A DNA stretch of 64,000 nt from the NCBI GenBank assembly GCA_001874305.1, contig MPCU01000002.1, positions 248,001-312,000 of the forward strand, given 5' to 3'. Made by a program: the position numbers and the translations under genes. The DNA is from Bacteriovorax sp. MedPE-SWde. GTDB taxonomy: Bacteria; Bdellovibrionota; Bacteriovoracia; Bacteriovoracales; Bacteriovoracaceae. Of the stretch, positions 25,081 to 35,027 are shown piece by piece. Positions within the stretch are counted from its first letter, which is position 1, and the number at the start of each line of letters is the position of its first letter. A model generated the notes under the pieces. It saw nothing but the letters and a program-made list of their open reading frames with translations. It made no database searches and was not told where the DNA came from.

Positions 25081-25821
25081 ATATTGGTTTTTATACTTTT
25101 TAAGGATCTTTTCGTAGACACCATTTTCCTTAATTTGCTTAAGACCTCTATTAAAGGTTTCCTTTAATTCGGCATTGTGGGTTTTGATATTCCTTGGAGT
25201 AATCGGAATGATTTTCTTATAAGTAAAGAGACCACTCTTCCCTGGGCCTAAAGACTTCTCGAGTAAATTTAAAAAGATATTCTTATCGGAAATTACGATA
25301 TCGACTCTTTCTTTAGCAAGCATATTCACCATAAGATTTTGGTCATAATTTTCAGTATAATTCCTATTCGATGAAACAGCTCTTTTAAACTCACTTCCAA
25401 GAACTTCCCTTGCCGACTTAAAGGCCCAAACAGTTTTATCTGAGTAGTCTTCCATTTTGTCATAGCTAAGGTTTCTCTTCTTTAGTGAGATTGCACAGTC
25501 GACATAATTTAGAGTGACATCAGAACTATATATTTTAACTTGCTTTTGAAAATAAAGATTATTGTCTCTATTGGAAACTACTATATCAATTTGCTTTTTT
25601 GCTAATAACTTGACCGCTCTTTTATAATGTAAATTCTTATACGTCGCCAAGGAAACCCCCTGACTCTTTAGGGCCTCTGCTACGATTTCATACTCAATTC
25701 CACTCTCTTTAGGAGTAATCAAATAAGGCGCCATAGATTTCGTAAATGCAATTGAAACTTCTTGAGAGTAAGAAGAGATATTCAAGCTAAGTAATATATA
25801 AAATAGTACTCTTTGATACAT
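25066..25821 (-). CDS. Periplasmic solute-binding protein, family 3
   Basis: Signal peptide to about residue 19, then an SBP_bac_3-like domain: MAPYLITPKESGIEYEIVAEAL, YKRAVKLLAKKQIDIVVSNRD, and C-terminal LKQIKENGVYEKILKKYKNQ. It lacks a lipobox and no transporter genes are adjacent. It lies 17 bases after the Hsp70-like gene on the same strand, so the two are probably cotranscribed, an odd pairing with no obvious biochemical link. Ligand unknown. Confidence 0.83.
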   Translation of the reverse strand: MYQRVLFYILLSLNISSYSQEVSIAFTKSMAPYLITPKESGIEYEIVAEALKSQGVSLATYKNLHYKRAVKLLAKKQIDIVVSNRDNNLYFQKQVKIYSSDVTLNYVDCAISLKKRNLSYDKMEDYSDKTVWAFKSAREVLGSEFKRAVSSNRNYTENYDQNLMVNMLAKERVDIVISDKNIFLNLLEKSLGPGKSGLFTYKKIIPITPRNIKTHNAELKETFNRGLKQIKENGVYEKILKKYKNQYDSKC

Positions 25822-25838
25822 ATACGTTAATCATATAT

Positions 25839-27122
25839 CTATTCACAATGTGATTCAATTATTTTTATTTTAGCAAATTCGGCCAATCCATTGATAACTG
25901 ACTGGAATACCTCGCTACTTAAAACCTTATCAGAACCAAATTCACTTAGAAGCATCTCTTGAATATATGGAGATTGACCCGTTCCACCAGTGATATAGAC
26001 CTTATCTATGTCTTTAGACTTTAAATTACTACCTTTAAAAGCATTGAGCATACTTAGCCTAATCTTTGCGATGACATCTTCAATTGAGACTCTATAGCTA
26101 TCCTCGTCTATCTCTTCATTTATTTTTACCCCAGGGTGCTGGAAGGAATATGTTGCGTTTGGACCACTACTTAGAGCAATCTTTGTATTCTCTATTTCAC
26201 TATAAACAGGATAAGCAAGCTGTTCCTCAACCAACACAAATAACTGATCGAGTTGTCTCTTGAACTCATCGTTAATACTATAGTTTTGAATTTCTTTGAG
26301 AAGTTCCCAAGTTTCCCTCTCTCTTAATATGGAAATATGGGCGGGAGAACAGAGGCTTAACATAAGCTTTCGAGGGAACTTTAAAATATTTGTACTAAAT
26401 GGAATTTGGTACTCGATTGTTGATCCAAAATGCTTAGAAATAAAATCCTTCATCATTCTACCGTCAAGGGCATCACCCGCAACAAATAGCCCGTCCATTC
26501 CAAGAACGTCTTTTGAAGAGTAATCCCCACTATGAACATTTAAAATAGTAAAGTCCGAGGTACCACCACCAAAGTCGGCAATAAGAACCTTCTGTTCTGT
26601 CTCTTCTCTATTTAAGTTTAGTCCCGCAGCAAGAGGCTCTGGACAAAAGATAATATTCGTAAAACCTGCAATCTGCGCTGCCTTTAACATTCTGTCTTCA
26701 GCAAGTTTATCACATGAGTCATCAAGGGAATATCTAGCGGGTCTTCCGAGTACGACATTTGTAATTTTCTTACCAGTATGTTTATCGGCCTTAGTTTTCA
26801 TATCTTTTAAGAAGGCACCAACGAGTTTCTCAATAGACATAATACGTCCATGAACTTCAGTTCCCTTGAAGTTTTTCTCGGCAAGGAACTTTTTCACAGA
26901 TCTAAAGAAACGTCCCTCGCCATCATTCTCCTCTCTATTTTCAATAGCATCCTTACCAAAATACCATTCGTTCTTAGAAGGAGTATAAATAATAGACTTG
27001 AGAATATTTCCACCATCGATATCCATTGGAATTAGGGTAACTTCTCCATCTTCTGATATGTGAGATAAGAGAGAGTTAGAGGTCCCAAAGTCGATAGCGT
27101 AAAAATCTTTATTCATAGTCAT
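25839..27122 (-). CDS. Hsp70-family chaperone-like ATPase (YegD type)
   Basis: Actin-fold ATPase with Hsp70 signatures: YAIDFGTSNSLLSHI (phosphate 1), NVVLGRPARY, CPEPLAAGLN, VLIADFGGGTSDFTIL (phosphate 2) and VYITGGTGQSPYIQEML (adenosine). At 427 residues it ends after the ATPase domain and lacks the DnaK substrate-binding domain, like E. coli YegD. ATG 27122 is chosen because GGAG stands 5 bases upstream; another ATG follows two codons later. Cytoplasmic; clients unknown. Confidence 0.88.
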   Translation of the reverse strand: MTMNKDFYAIDFGTSNSLLSHISEDGEVTLIPMDIDGGNILKSIIYTPSKNEWYFGKDAIENREENDGEGRFFRSVKKFLAEKNFKGTEVHGRIMSIEKLVGAFLKDMKTKADKHTGKKITNVVLGRPARYSLDDSCDKLAEDRMLKAAQIAGFTNIIFCPEPLAAGLNLNREETEQKVLIADFGGGTSDFTILNVHSGDYSSKDVLGMDGLFVAGDALDGRMMKDFISKHFGSTIEYQIPFSTNILKFPRKLMLSLCSPAHISILRERETWELLKEIQNYSINDEFKRQLDQLFVLVEEQLAYPVYSEIENTKIALSSGPNATYSFQHPGVKINEEIDEDSYRVSIEDVIAKIRLSMLNAFKGSNLKSKDIDKVYITGGTGQSPYIQEMLLSEFGSDKVLSSEVFQSVINGLAEFAKIKIIESHCE

Positions 27123-27229
27123 AAAATCTCCGATATATATAATAGCAGAAAAGACACCTAAAGGCCTATAACTTGTAAGATTTAACCCCATATATTGCAA
27201 GCGACTCCATTAAGTGCTAATTCAAGTCT

Positions 27230-28201
27230 ATGAATAGTTTTGATCACCATTTAGTACTTGCTCCAATAAGAGGAATTACCAATTATATCTATCGAAATGC
27301 CATAACGAGAAGCTTTGGTGGTGCCGATAGTGCCTTGGCGCCATATATTGTGACGAAGTCTGATGGAGAGCTAAACAAAAGGCAGCTGCACGATGTGACG
27401 GCCTCAATTAATCTTCTGCCTACAGTTGGGCAAGTTCTTACTAAAGAGATTGATCAGTTCCTAGAAGTCGCACATATTTTTGAAGAGCAAGGTGTAGAGC
27501 AAGTTAATCTCAATATGGGTTGTCCATATCCTATGGTTGCAAATCGAACTAAGGGTTCGGGTTTGCTACTACATCCAGAAAAGCTAGATAAGCTTCTTAA
27601 TGGAATTCAAAAAGACTGTCCTCTTCCCTTCTCTGTAAAGATTAGACTTGGACGTGAGGACTGTTCGGAATCAGATACAATAATACCTATTATAAATAAT
27701 AATGGCATCGATGACGTCACTGTACATGCACGAATTGGTAAGCAGATTTATAAAGGAGAAGTAGATCTCGACGGTTTTCAAAGATGCCTTGATCTTCTAC
27801 CTAATCCTCCTTGCTATAACGGCGATATAAAAACCGTTGAGCACTTTAATAGCTATAAGAAGCGATTCCCAACTATAAAGAAATGGATGATAGGAAGAGG
27901 ACTCTTATCAAACCCGGCACTACTTGCACAAATAAAGGGCGAGACTTTTAATGAGTCGGCCTATAGAGAAAAACTGATCACAATGCATAATGAAATAGCA
28001 AAGGGTCACTTAGAATATGATAATGGAAGATCAGACTTTTTAAATAAAATGAAAGGGCAATGGTTCTACCTTAGTGAAACCTTTGAAGACACTCACAAAG
28101 TTTTTAAGAAGATTAAAAAGTCTAGAACTATTGAGCAATACGATGAAGCTATCGAATGGATATTTGAACAAGATATTTCTCTCAATGTCCTTAACGGGTA
28201 A
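27230..28201 (+). CDS. tRNA-dihydrouridine synthase family protein
   Basis: FMN-dependent TIM barrel of the Dus family: LAPIRGITNYIYRNAI at the start, VNLNMGCPYPMVANRTKGSGLL with the catalytic Cys, then VKIRLGRED, VTVHARIGKQIYKG, YNGDIKT and MIGRGLLSNPALL. It reduces uridine in the tRNA D-loop with NADPH. Subclass (A, B or C) is uncertain. The ribosome binding site is weak. Divergent from the Hsp70 gene. Confidence 0.92.
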   Translation: MNSFDHHLVLAPIRGITNYIYRNAITRSFGGADSALAPYIVTKSDGELNKRQLHDVTASINLLPTVGQVLTKEIDQFLEVAHIFEEQGVEQVNLNMGCPYPMVANRTKGSGLLLHPEKLDKLLNGIQKDCPLPFSVKIRLGREDCSESDTIIPIINNNGIDDVTVHARIGKQIYKGEVDLDGFQRCLDLLPNPPCYNGDIKTVEHFNSYKKRFPTIKKWMIGRGLLSNPALLAQIKGETFNESAYREKLITMHNEIAKGHLEYDNGRSDFLNKMKGQWFYLSETFEDTHKVFKKIKKSRTIEQYDEAIEWIFEQDISLNVLNG

Positions 28202-28286
28202 CAACTACCCCGAAGCAGTGCACAAGTTACCTCTCTAAACATAAGAACTATAATGTAATAGATATAAACTTATCATAAAGGGCCTT

Positions 28287-28709
28287 ATGAAGAATTCATC
28301 TTTACTACTTATAGCAACAATTATTCTCATATCAGTAAATACTTTCGCAGACTTTACTGGGACATGGATAGGCTCTGGTGAAACCCAAAGACCAACACGT
28401 GAAGGTTCTTGCAAAGATGTTGAGATTAGATTGATTCAAACACAGAAGAAACTAACTCTTCGTGGAGGTCACTACAACTGTGATGGAATTAGCGCGGAAT
28501 ATCCTTACAGTGTCTTCTCTATTAGAGATGGAAAGCTATATGAAAGAGAAAAGTTTGTTGGAGAAATAACTGATAAGAAAATCAAACTTGTATCTCCAGC
28601 TGATGGATACGAATTAAACTTTAATCTCTATAAAGGAAAACTCTACTTAGTTGAATCTTGGATAGATGGAGACGATTACCTTATTATTGGAGCTGAGTTA
28701 ACTAAATAG
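28287..28709 (+). CDS. Small exported protein, lipocalin-like, unknown function
   Basis: 140 residues with a signal peptide ending NTFADF. The mature part starts FTGTWIGSGE and continues as short beta strands with two cysteines (GSCKDVEIR, HYNCDGIS). This resembles small calycin-like exported proteins that start with an FxGxW motif. No catalytic motif is evident. The last 8 bases overlap the convergent HAD gene. Confidence 0.6.
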   Translation: MKNSSLLLIATIILISVNTFADFTGTWIGSGETQRPTREGSCKDVEIRLIQTQKKLTLRGGHYNCDGISAEYPYSVFSIRDGKLYEREKFVGEITDKKIKLVSPADGYELNFNLYKGKLYLVESWIDGDDYLIIGAELTK

Positions 28710-29301
28710 AGTCCACTTCACTCCAGCGATAAAACTTCTTATCTGCTAAGTCTAGGAGTTCCCTATCTTCTAGTGTATCACCATATGCATAGATTTTATT
28801 AAATTGTGAAAGATCGCAGTAGTCATTAACCTTATCGGCCTTAGCTTTTCCCGAGCAGTCCCCTCTCAGATATTTTCCTGTTAATAATCCATCTCTAACC
28901 TCGAGTTCAGCACAAATTAGTTCAAGACCATTTCGCGAACACCAGTCTTTCAAATATATATCTAGAGAAGCAGAAACAATAATGACTTTGTCTCCATTTT
29001 TTAAATGCTCTTTTATTCGAGTTTTTGCATTTTCTCTGATAACAGTATCAATATAGTTTACAGAAAAATCCCTCGCTTGAATTGATAAATCTTTAAAGCT
29101 ACGTCCTGCAAGTCCAACTTTGACTATCTTTTGTCTTATCGTCGTTCCTTTAACAATTCCAACTTTATAACCAATAAGGTAAGGAAATAATTTAACTCTT
29201 CCTAAAAGAAGTGACTTCTTATCAAGTACAGAGAAGATAAACTTAGTGAAAGTATCTTCAGTAGTTATTGTTCCATCAAAATCAAAAAGTGCAAGATTCA
29301 A
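28702..29301 (-). CDS. HAD-superfamily phosphatase, subfamily IB (SerB-like)
   Basis: 199 residues with HAD motif I FDFDGTITTEDTF, motif II VIIVSASLDIYLKDW, and motif III YAYGDTLEDRELLDLA. Helical cap after motif I is typical of subfamily IB (phosphoserine-phosphatase-like). TTG 29301 is the start; AAAGGA lies 8 bases upstream and no ATG precedes motif I. Substrate unknown. Downstream of the MASE1-CHASE kinase by 52 bases. Confidence 0.88.
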   Translation of the reverse strand: MNLALFDFDGTITTEDTFTKFIFSVLDKKSLLLGRVKLFPYLIGYKVGIVKGTTIRQKIVKVGLAGRSFKDLSIQARDFSVNYIDTVIRENAKTRIKEHLKNGDKVIIVSASLDIYLKDWCSRNGLELICAELEVRDGLLTGKYLRGDCSGKAKADKVNDYCDLSQFNKIYAYGDTLEDRELLDLADKKFYRWSEVDSI

Positions 29302-29353
29302 AGTAGAAGTCCTTTCTTATATTTAAATGATAAAGAAAAGATTATATATGAAG

Positions 29354-32176
29354 CTATGCCTTAGGGAAATACTTATTAAAAATTCTGATTAAATCATCTT
29401 GAGAGACAGGTTTACTTATAGATTCATTCATACCAGATTTTAAATATCTCTCAACTTCATCTTTCATTACTGATGCCGACAAAGACACAATTATCGGCTT
29501 CTTACTAAATTTCTCTCGTATTTTCTTAGTTGCTTCAACACCATCAAGCTTAGGCATATGATAGTCCATAAAAATCAAGTCATAAGAGTTAGCACTATTC
29601 ATCTCTACTGCTTGCTTACCATTTTCTGCTAAATCAGCATCAATCCCAAGGTTTTTAAGAAATTTAAGAATAACAATTTGATTAATTTTATTATCTTCAG
29701 CTACAAGTACTTTACGTTCTTCAATATCAAAACTAGCAACTACATCAGGAGAAAAAGCATCATTCTCTCGTTCACGATTTGATTTTCTAACAACTATTGA
29801 AAAATCAAATACTGACCCTTCTCCTATATCACTAGTAAGACTGACACTACCTTGCATTAACTTTACAAGTTCTTTAATAATAGTAAGACCTAGTCCTGTA
29901 CCACCATATTGCCTAGTCGTTGAAATATCTTCTTGAGTAAATGGCTCAAAGACTTTTTCAAAAGATTCAATAGGCATTCCTATACCTGTATCACTCACAG
30001 TAAAAATGATTCTTATGTACTCTCCGTTTACAGGTGTAACTGTATAAGAAATTGTTATTTTTCCATTCTTAGTAAATTTATTAGCATTACTTAAGAGATT
30101 ATTAAAAATCTGCTTTATTCGGACACTATCTGCAGCAATATATAACTCCTCACTTTTAAGTGAAGTAAATATAATCTCATTATTGCGATTAACGTCATTC
30201 GCCTTTATAAGGTCAATAACATCTTTGATAGCATTATCTAAGCTAAAGGTAACTTCTTCCAAAGTAACCTTACCAGTTTCTAATTTTGTGATATCTAAAA
30301 TATCATTTATTATTAAGAGAAGATCATTTCCTGACTTTCTAATAATATCCACAAGCTTTAAATTTTCTTTGTCTTCAATATGTTGAGATAGAATTTCAGA
30401 CATTCCAAGAATACCATTCATAGGTGTTCTTATTTCATGACTCATATTTGCAAGAAACATAGATTTAGCATTATTAGCACGCACAAGTTCCTCTGTTCGA
30501 CTTGTCACTTTCGACTCAAGCTCTTCATTTGATTCAAATAGAAGGGCCTTAGAGTTTTGTAGTTCTTCAACAAGTTTTTGTATTTTGGATTCTCGACCAG
30601 TAATAAGAAGTAAGAATGAACCGACAACACCACAAACAAAGAGACCACCGACTAGAACAAACCAAGTATACCAAGACTGCTGAGCTTTATAGTAATTTGG
30701 TTCCTGTGAAATAAATATTTCCCACTTTCGATTATTATAATTCATAAGAACCGACTTTGTTAAAAAGCCTGCTGTCTTTGTAACTTTACTGAGTTCTTTA
30801 AATGTCTTGTTCTCTTTATTAGAACTATATAAAACTGTAGATTGGTCTTTGTCAGTCCTGTCGATAATGAAAAACTCTAGTGAGCGTTTATCAATATTTT
30901 TAAAAGTAGCGTTAACAAGGCTATTAATATTAAAGACTCCTACCGTATAGCCAGTTATATTTTTTCTTCTTTCGTAAACAGTATCGATACGTGTTCCATT
31001 TCTATAAATGGGCAAGAATACGAGATGACCAACTTCCTTCTTCTTATCCTGAACAAGATTAATTGAAGCAGTTCCAACGGCATCGTTTATATCACGGGAT
31101 TTTTCCAGGGCCTCTCTTCTTTTGATATTGGATGAAACGTCAAAGCCATGAACTTTCTTATTTCGATTATAAGGCTCTATATAGTCAACGATAACATAAT
31201 GATCACGCTTCTTAGCCTCTATAACTTTACCGAACTTATTTCTTTCTAATACTCTGAAGTTATTAAAACCTGAATTTCTATTCTTTTTTATTAGTTTATT
31301 CTTATCTCTATGCAAGACAATTGGATTCCAAGATAGGGCCAATATTCCTGTATCTCGAGCGAGAATGTCACTTGTAAAATTTGAAAAATCTGCTCTTGTA
31401 ACATGAGTTGAGCCTTTATATAAATTTGTAATTGAGCGAAGAGATTCTATATGTTGTCGAGCATTACTCTTGAACTGATTTTCAATATTCCTAACTCTCG
31501 TTTCAAAATTTTGTATTATTCTTTTTTCATCCCACTTTCTGGCATAGACAAAGAAAATAGTTATTAAACCAAAGAGAATAATGACTGGTAGTGCATAATT
31601 GAGACGACGCAATCTCCATAGTTCAATCTTATTAAAGAAGAATGTGAGAAATAGTGGTGCTGCTACGACTGATCCTATGGAATCACCAACCCACCAAGTG
31701 AATAAAGTGAAAATTGATGCCTGAAGCGGTACTATTCCAGATAATACAAGAGTTAAAACCCCTATGACTGAGCTTGCAATACAAGATATTGGTCCAGCAA
31801 TAACGAAGAACCTGAATATACAGGCGCCATTATCAAGTTCCATCTTACTTTCATCTAGCTTGTTAATTATCCACGCACCAGAGAACGCCTGCAAACTAGC
31901 ACCTGACGCTATCGACATTGCAATTAAAATAGCTCTTATAATTTCATCATTTGTAGAAAGATTTAATAGGTTTGGAATATTAACAAAGAATGAGCCAATT
32001 GCGACTCCAATTACTGCTACAGGACCAAAAACAATCGCCGAAGCAAGAGCAATCCCAGCAGCAGGCCATACGGCACTAGCAAAGCCAGGGGGTATCGCAA
32101 GTAATAACCCCATTCTTCCTGTTACAAAATAGAGTAATGCAATAAATAGAATAATAGCAAATTTGTTATTTTTCAT
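29354..32176 (-). CDS. Hybrid sensor histidine kinase, MASE1-CHASE-HisKA-HATPase-receiver
   Basis: The N-terminal ~190 residues are MASE1: about eight membrane helices with GLLLAIPPGFASAVWPAAGIALASAI. A CHASE ligand-binding domain (~235-430) follows, and another membrane helix (~503-526) leads to HisKA with His580 in SHEIRTP. The ATPase domain has DTGIGMP and GGTGLGLT motifs, and the receiver has Asp871 and Lys in SKPV. CHASE domains bind small extracellular ligands such as cytokinins. No Hpt domain is fused. AGGG precedes ATG 32176. Confidence 0.93.
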   Translation of the reverse strand: MKNNKFAIILFIALLYFVTGRMGLLLAIPPGFASAVWPAAGIALASAIVFGPVAVIGVAIGSFFVNIPNLLNLSTNDEIIRAILIAMSIASGASLQAFSGAWIINKLDESKMELDNGACIFRFFVIAGPISCIASSVIGVLTLVLSGIVPLQASIFTLFTWWVGDSIGSVVAAPLFLTFFFNKIELWRLRRLNYALPVIILFGLITIFFVYARKWDEKRIIQNFETRVRNIENQFKSNARQHIESLRSITNLYKGSTHVTRADFSNFTSDILARDTGILALSWNPIVLHRDKNKLIKKNRNSGFNNFRVLERNKFGKVIEAKKRDHYVIVDYIEPYNRNKKVHGFDVSSNIKRREALEKSRDINDAVGTASINLVQDKKKEVGHLVFLPIYRNGTRIDTVYERRKNITGYTVGVFNINSLVNATFKNIDKRSLEFFIIDRTDKDQSTVLYSSNKENKTFKELSKVTKTAGFLTKSVLMNYNNRKWEIFISQEPNYYKAQQSWYTWFVLVGGLFVCGVVGSFLLLITGRESKIQKLVEELQNSKALLFESNEELESKVTSRTEELVRANNAKSMFLANMSHEIRTPMNGILGMSEILSQHIEDKENLKLVDIIRKSGNDLLLIINDILDITKLETGKVTLEEVTFSLDNAIKDVIDLIKANDVNRNNEIIFTSLKSEELYIAADSVRIKQIFNNLLSNANKFTKNGKITISYTVTPVNGEYIRIIFTVSDTGIGMPIESFEKVFEPFTQEDISTTRQYGGTGLGLTIIKELVKLMQGSVSLTSDIGEGSVFDFSIVVRKSNRERENDAFSPDVVASFDIEERKVLVAEDNKINQIVILKFLKNLGIDADLAENGKQAVEMNSANSYDLIFMDYHMPKLDGVEATKKIREKFSKKPIIVSLSASVMKDEVERYLKSGMNESISKPVSQDDLIRIFNKYFPKA

Positions 32177-32256
32177 GTGCCCTAATTATTAAAATATAGA
32201 GAACATATCGGAATTACATGAAATATGTTTAGCACTATTTCAATAAACCAGGTTTA

Positions 32257-34161
32257 TTACTTTGAAGGAAGTAGTTCATCGAATTGCTCCCTTGTAAGAG
32301 TTAAAGGTGGAAAGTGTCGCCCCATGGCCGACTTCGCATTAAGATTAGCACCGTAAATCATATGTCCAAATACTCTTACATGTTCCTTAATAAAGTACTC
32401 TCTACTTGCTGTACTTAATGATTCAAGTTCATTTTCAAGCTCATCAATTTCAGCTCTCTTATCTTCAAGATCTTCTTTATGATTTTTAACTGATCTGTCA
32501 TATTCTATTTTATATTCATTCTTAGATGGAATAACACGCTTAAGCCCATCCTTATAATCTTTGAGACTTTCGAGTACGTCATAGTGTCTATTACTACCTT
32601 CTTCAAGCTCGAGAAGTTCTTCTTCATAATCTTTTATTATTTGTAAGTATCTTGCATCTCGATCTTTAAAATAATTTTGTTTTCTACTATAAAATTCTTC
32701 AAAGTCCCCAAGCTCGTCATACTCTTTTTCTCTGAGCTGATACTGTCCTCTTTGGAAATCCAAGTCACTATTCATTTTGCTAATAAGCTTTCTTTTCTTT
32801 GCTTCTATAGACTGCTCAAGAAAGTGATCCGTATTTGCGCTAACTTTTTGCACAAGACCTTCGTCATAGATTTTATTCAGTACTTGTGATGACTTTATAA
32901 GTGACTCAGTATAATTTTGAATAGTAGTTATAGAGTTTGTTATTACTCCATGTTTATTCTGTCGATTTCTTGAAACCTCAGCTATCCCTGAAACAACGAG
33001 CCCTTTTCCAAAAGTAATGAAATCAGGTTCAAAGTCTTTAAAGTGTTCATAGGCAAAGAATTTTCCAGTTCTTCCACCACCCGTGAGAATCTCATCGGCA
33101 AATATTGGAATACTTAGTTCATCACACAGAATTCTTAACTCTTTAAGAAATTCTGGTCTATAGGTCTTTAGACCATGTCCGCCAGAGATGGTTTCGATAA
33201 TTATCCCACCAACTTCTTTATAGCTCTCTACTTTGCTTCGAATATCATCAAGCGCAGCTTTTTCAATCTCTTCGAGACGCTTTACTTCTGCTACGTCTTT
33301 AGGATTAAAAGTATAAGTAGAAGGAGTCTTTAGTTTGTATTTATTTTTTTCAGGATTAGAAATAAGAACACTGCTAATCTCCTTCATCTTTCCTCGACCT
33401 CCACCATAGATATTATCAAAGAAGAGGATTTCACCATTTATAGACTTATCTCCACTTCTTCTTCTAGCCACTTGCGTAGCATATTCATAGAGATGATTAT
33501 TCGAGTCTGTTCCTGTTAGAAAGAATTGGATGGCCTCAGTGTTTTGAGGAGCAAGCTTCTCCCATGATTTTTTAAATTCAGCTAAAGAGCCCACAGGATC
33601 GATTTGATCCTCCCCTGCAGCTGAGAGAGAGCTATTTTTAAGTAATTTTGTTAAGTAGCTACTTTCTGTAAAGGTAGGATCATCTTCATTGAGGAGACGC
33701 CACCCCCAGCCTGAATGAAAGTCAGCATATGAGTCTTCTCTTGCTTCTTCCTTTAAAAGCTTAAGAGTAAACTTAGAGGATTTCCCATAATAATTTTCTA
33801 TCTCTTCATCATAGAAGTGATGCTTTATGATTTTCAGATTTTCAGATTTTTTAATTTCTACAATAAGATCATCAACAGTTCCTGTGCCATAAATCTTATG
33901 TAGCACTTCGATCATCTCACTTGAGTATAATGTGAGTCGCGGTCTTTCTTTAGTATAAATTGAAAAGATAACGTCAAGAATATCGAGATTACTGAATTCT
34001 AATTCTGTATCATATCCCATGAACCTCTTAAGGATTGAAAAACAGTTCTCACTACTTGCGCTGGCAAGTCCCCTGTGGCCATAATTTACTTCAACTCGTG
34101 AAGTAGAAATAACTCCAAAAAGTAGAATCGATAATAATAGTAATCGAGGAAATAGATTCAT
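32257..34161 (-). CDS. Exported class III aminotransferase-like protein with coiled-coil insertion
   Basis: PLP-fold enzyme of the class III (omega) aminotransferase family. It has FLTGTDSNNHLYEYATQVARR (cofactor phosphate region, ~214-234), IFADEILTGGGRTGKFFAYEHF with Asp356, and FGKGL with predicted Schiff-base Lys386. It ends HFPPLTLTREQFDELL, as in the small domain. Two oddities stand out: an N-terminal signal peptide (residues 1-20), and ~130 charged helical residues (~455-585), probably coiled coil, inserted before the last domain strands. At 634 residues it exceeds the usual ~430-460. A non-enzymatic role is possible. Confidence 0.82.
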   Translation of the reverse strand: MNLFPRLLLLSILLFGVISTSRVEVNYGHRGLASASSENCFSILKRFMGYDTELEFSNLDILDVIFSIYTKERPRLTLYSSEMIEVLHKIYGTGTVDDLIVEIKKSENLKIIKHHFYDEEIENYYGKSSKFTLKLLKEEAREDSYADFHSGWGWRLLNEDDPTFTESSYLTKLLKNSSLSAAGEDQIDPVGSLAEFKKSWEKLAPQNTEAIQFFLTGTDSNNHLYEYATQVARRRSGDKSINGEILFFDNIYGGGRGKMKEISSVLISNPEKNKYKLKTPSTYTFNPKDVAEVKRLEEIEKAALDDIRSKVESYKEVGGIIIETISGGHGLKTYRPEFLKELRILCDELSIPIFADEILTGGGRTGKFFAYEHFKDFEPDFITFGKGLVVSGIAEVSRNRQNKHGVITNSITTIQNYTESLIKSSQVLNKIYDEGLVQKVSANTDHFLEQSIEAKKRKLISKMNSDLDFQRGQYQLREKEYDELGDFEEFYSRKQNYFKDRDARYLQIIKDYEEELLELEEGSNRHYDVLESLKDYKDGLKRVIPSKNEYKIEYDRSVKNHKEDLEDKRAEIDELENELESLSTASREYFIKEHVRVFGHMIYGANLNAKSAMGRHFPPLTLTREQFDELLPSK

Positions 34162-34244
34162 CCCCTACATATCGGTAAGTCACTGAGAATACTTGAGAAA
34201 AAGACTCTTAAAAATAATCCAATCACTTGTGTGCAATCAAATAC

Positions 34245-35024
34245 TTAGAGGTTCTTTATTCTATCCACAAGCTCAGGATGGTCGATAAAGGGATTACGAT
34301 TTCCCTGTATCTCCATGATCCTATCATTACGTTCTTGGTCTAGCGCTGTAACAGGGTCTTCTTTGTGCCATTTTCTAAGGAAGTACTCTTGAGTATCGTT
34401 AATCTTCTTATTGTATCTTGTCGCAAAGTAAAATAGTGCTCGAGCAATATTTCCTCTAAACTCTGCAGGGGGCTCATAGTAATCGTTTGAACTCCACGCC
34501 ACATGAGCTGGTGTTTTTACCAAGACTCCAAGCCCAGCGTTCTTACATCTACCCTTGGCGGTGTAATAGCTATCAACTTCACCGAAGTTAAAATGCCCTC
34601 TAAGGTGGTTAGCACTCGAATTAACCACAAAGAGGTGGTGAAGATCGCCTTTTTGTAATGGCTTATCAAACTCATTGCTAAACTTACTCTGAGGCCATGA
34701 GTGCTCAATATTTGTCTTACTTCCTCTAGGCATAGAAGTAGGCCCAGCATTATTAAAGACCTTCTTTTCACAGTAAATATCTTCAACGAAGTATCGATCG
34801 TTATCATCTTTCTCAAGGTAGATATTAGTATAGAGGTACTTTCTAGCATCTTTATAAGTATTAAAAGTATGCGACTTACTTGCTATAATCTGAAGTTCTG
34901 TCTTTAGTTCTCCATCTTTTATCTGGCCATTAATTAGGTCGATATCATCTTGAGAATAGTATGAGTTAGCACTTACCGCACTCATAATCATAGACAAAAA
35001 CAAAGTAGCTAAAAGTATCTTCAT
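34245..35024 (-). CDS. Secreted endonuclease I (EndA family)
   Basis: Signal peptide to about residue 19, then an EndA-type beta-beta-alpha-metal nuclease: the catalytic TNIEHSWPQSKFS, GDLHHLFVVNSSANHLRGHFNFGEVD, and RGNIARALFYFATRY. Members cut double-stranded DNA in the periplasm or outside the cell. GAGGAA is 6 bases before ATG 35024 and lies at the end of the ABC-F gene, 3 bases upstream, so the two are cotranscribed. In a predator it would help digest prey DNA. Confidence 0.92.
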   Translation of the reverse strand: MKILLATLFLSMIMSAVSANSYYSQDDIDLINGQIKDGELKTELQIIASKSHTFNTYKDARKYLYTNIYLEKDDNDRYFVEDIYCEKKVFNNAGPTSMPRGSKTNIEHSWPQSKFSNEFDKPLQKGDLHHLFVVNSSANHLRGHFNFGEVDSYYTAKGRCKNAGLGVLVKTPAHVAWSSNDYYEPPAEFRGNIARALFYFATRYNKKINDTQEYFLRKWHKEDPVTALDQERNDRIMEIQGNRNPFIDHPELVDRIKNL

Positions 35025-35027
35025 AAA

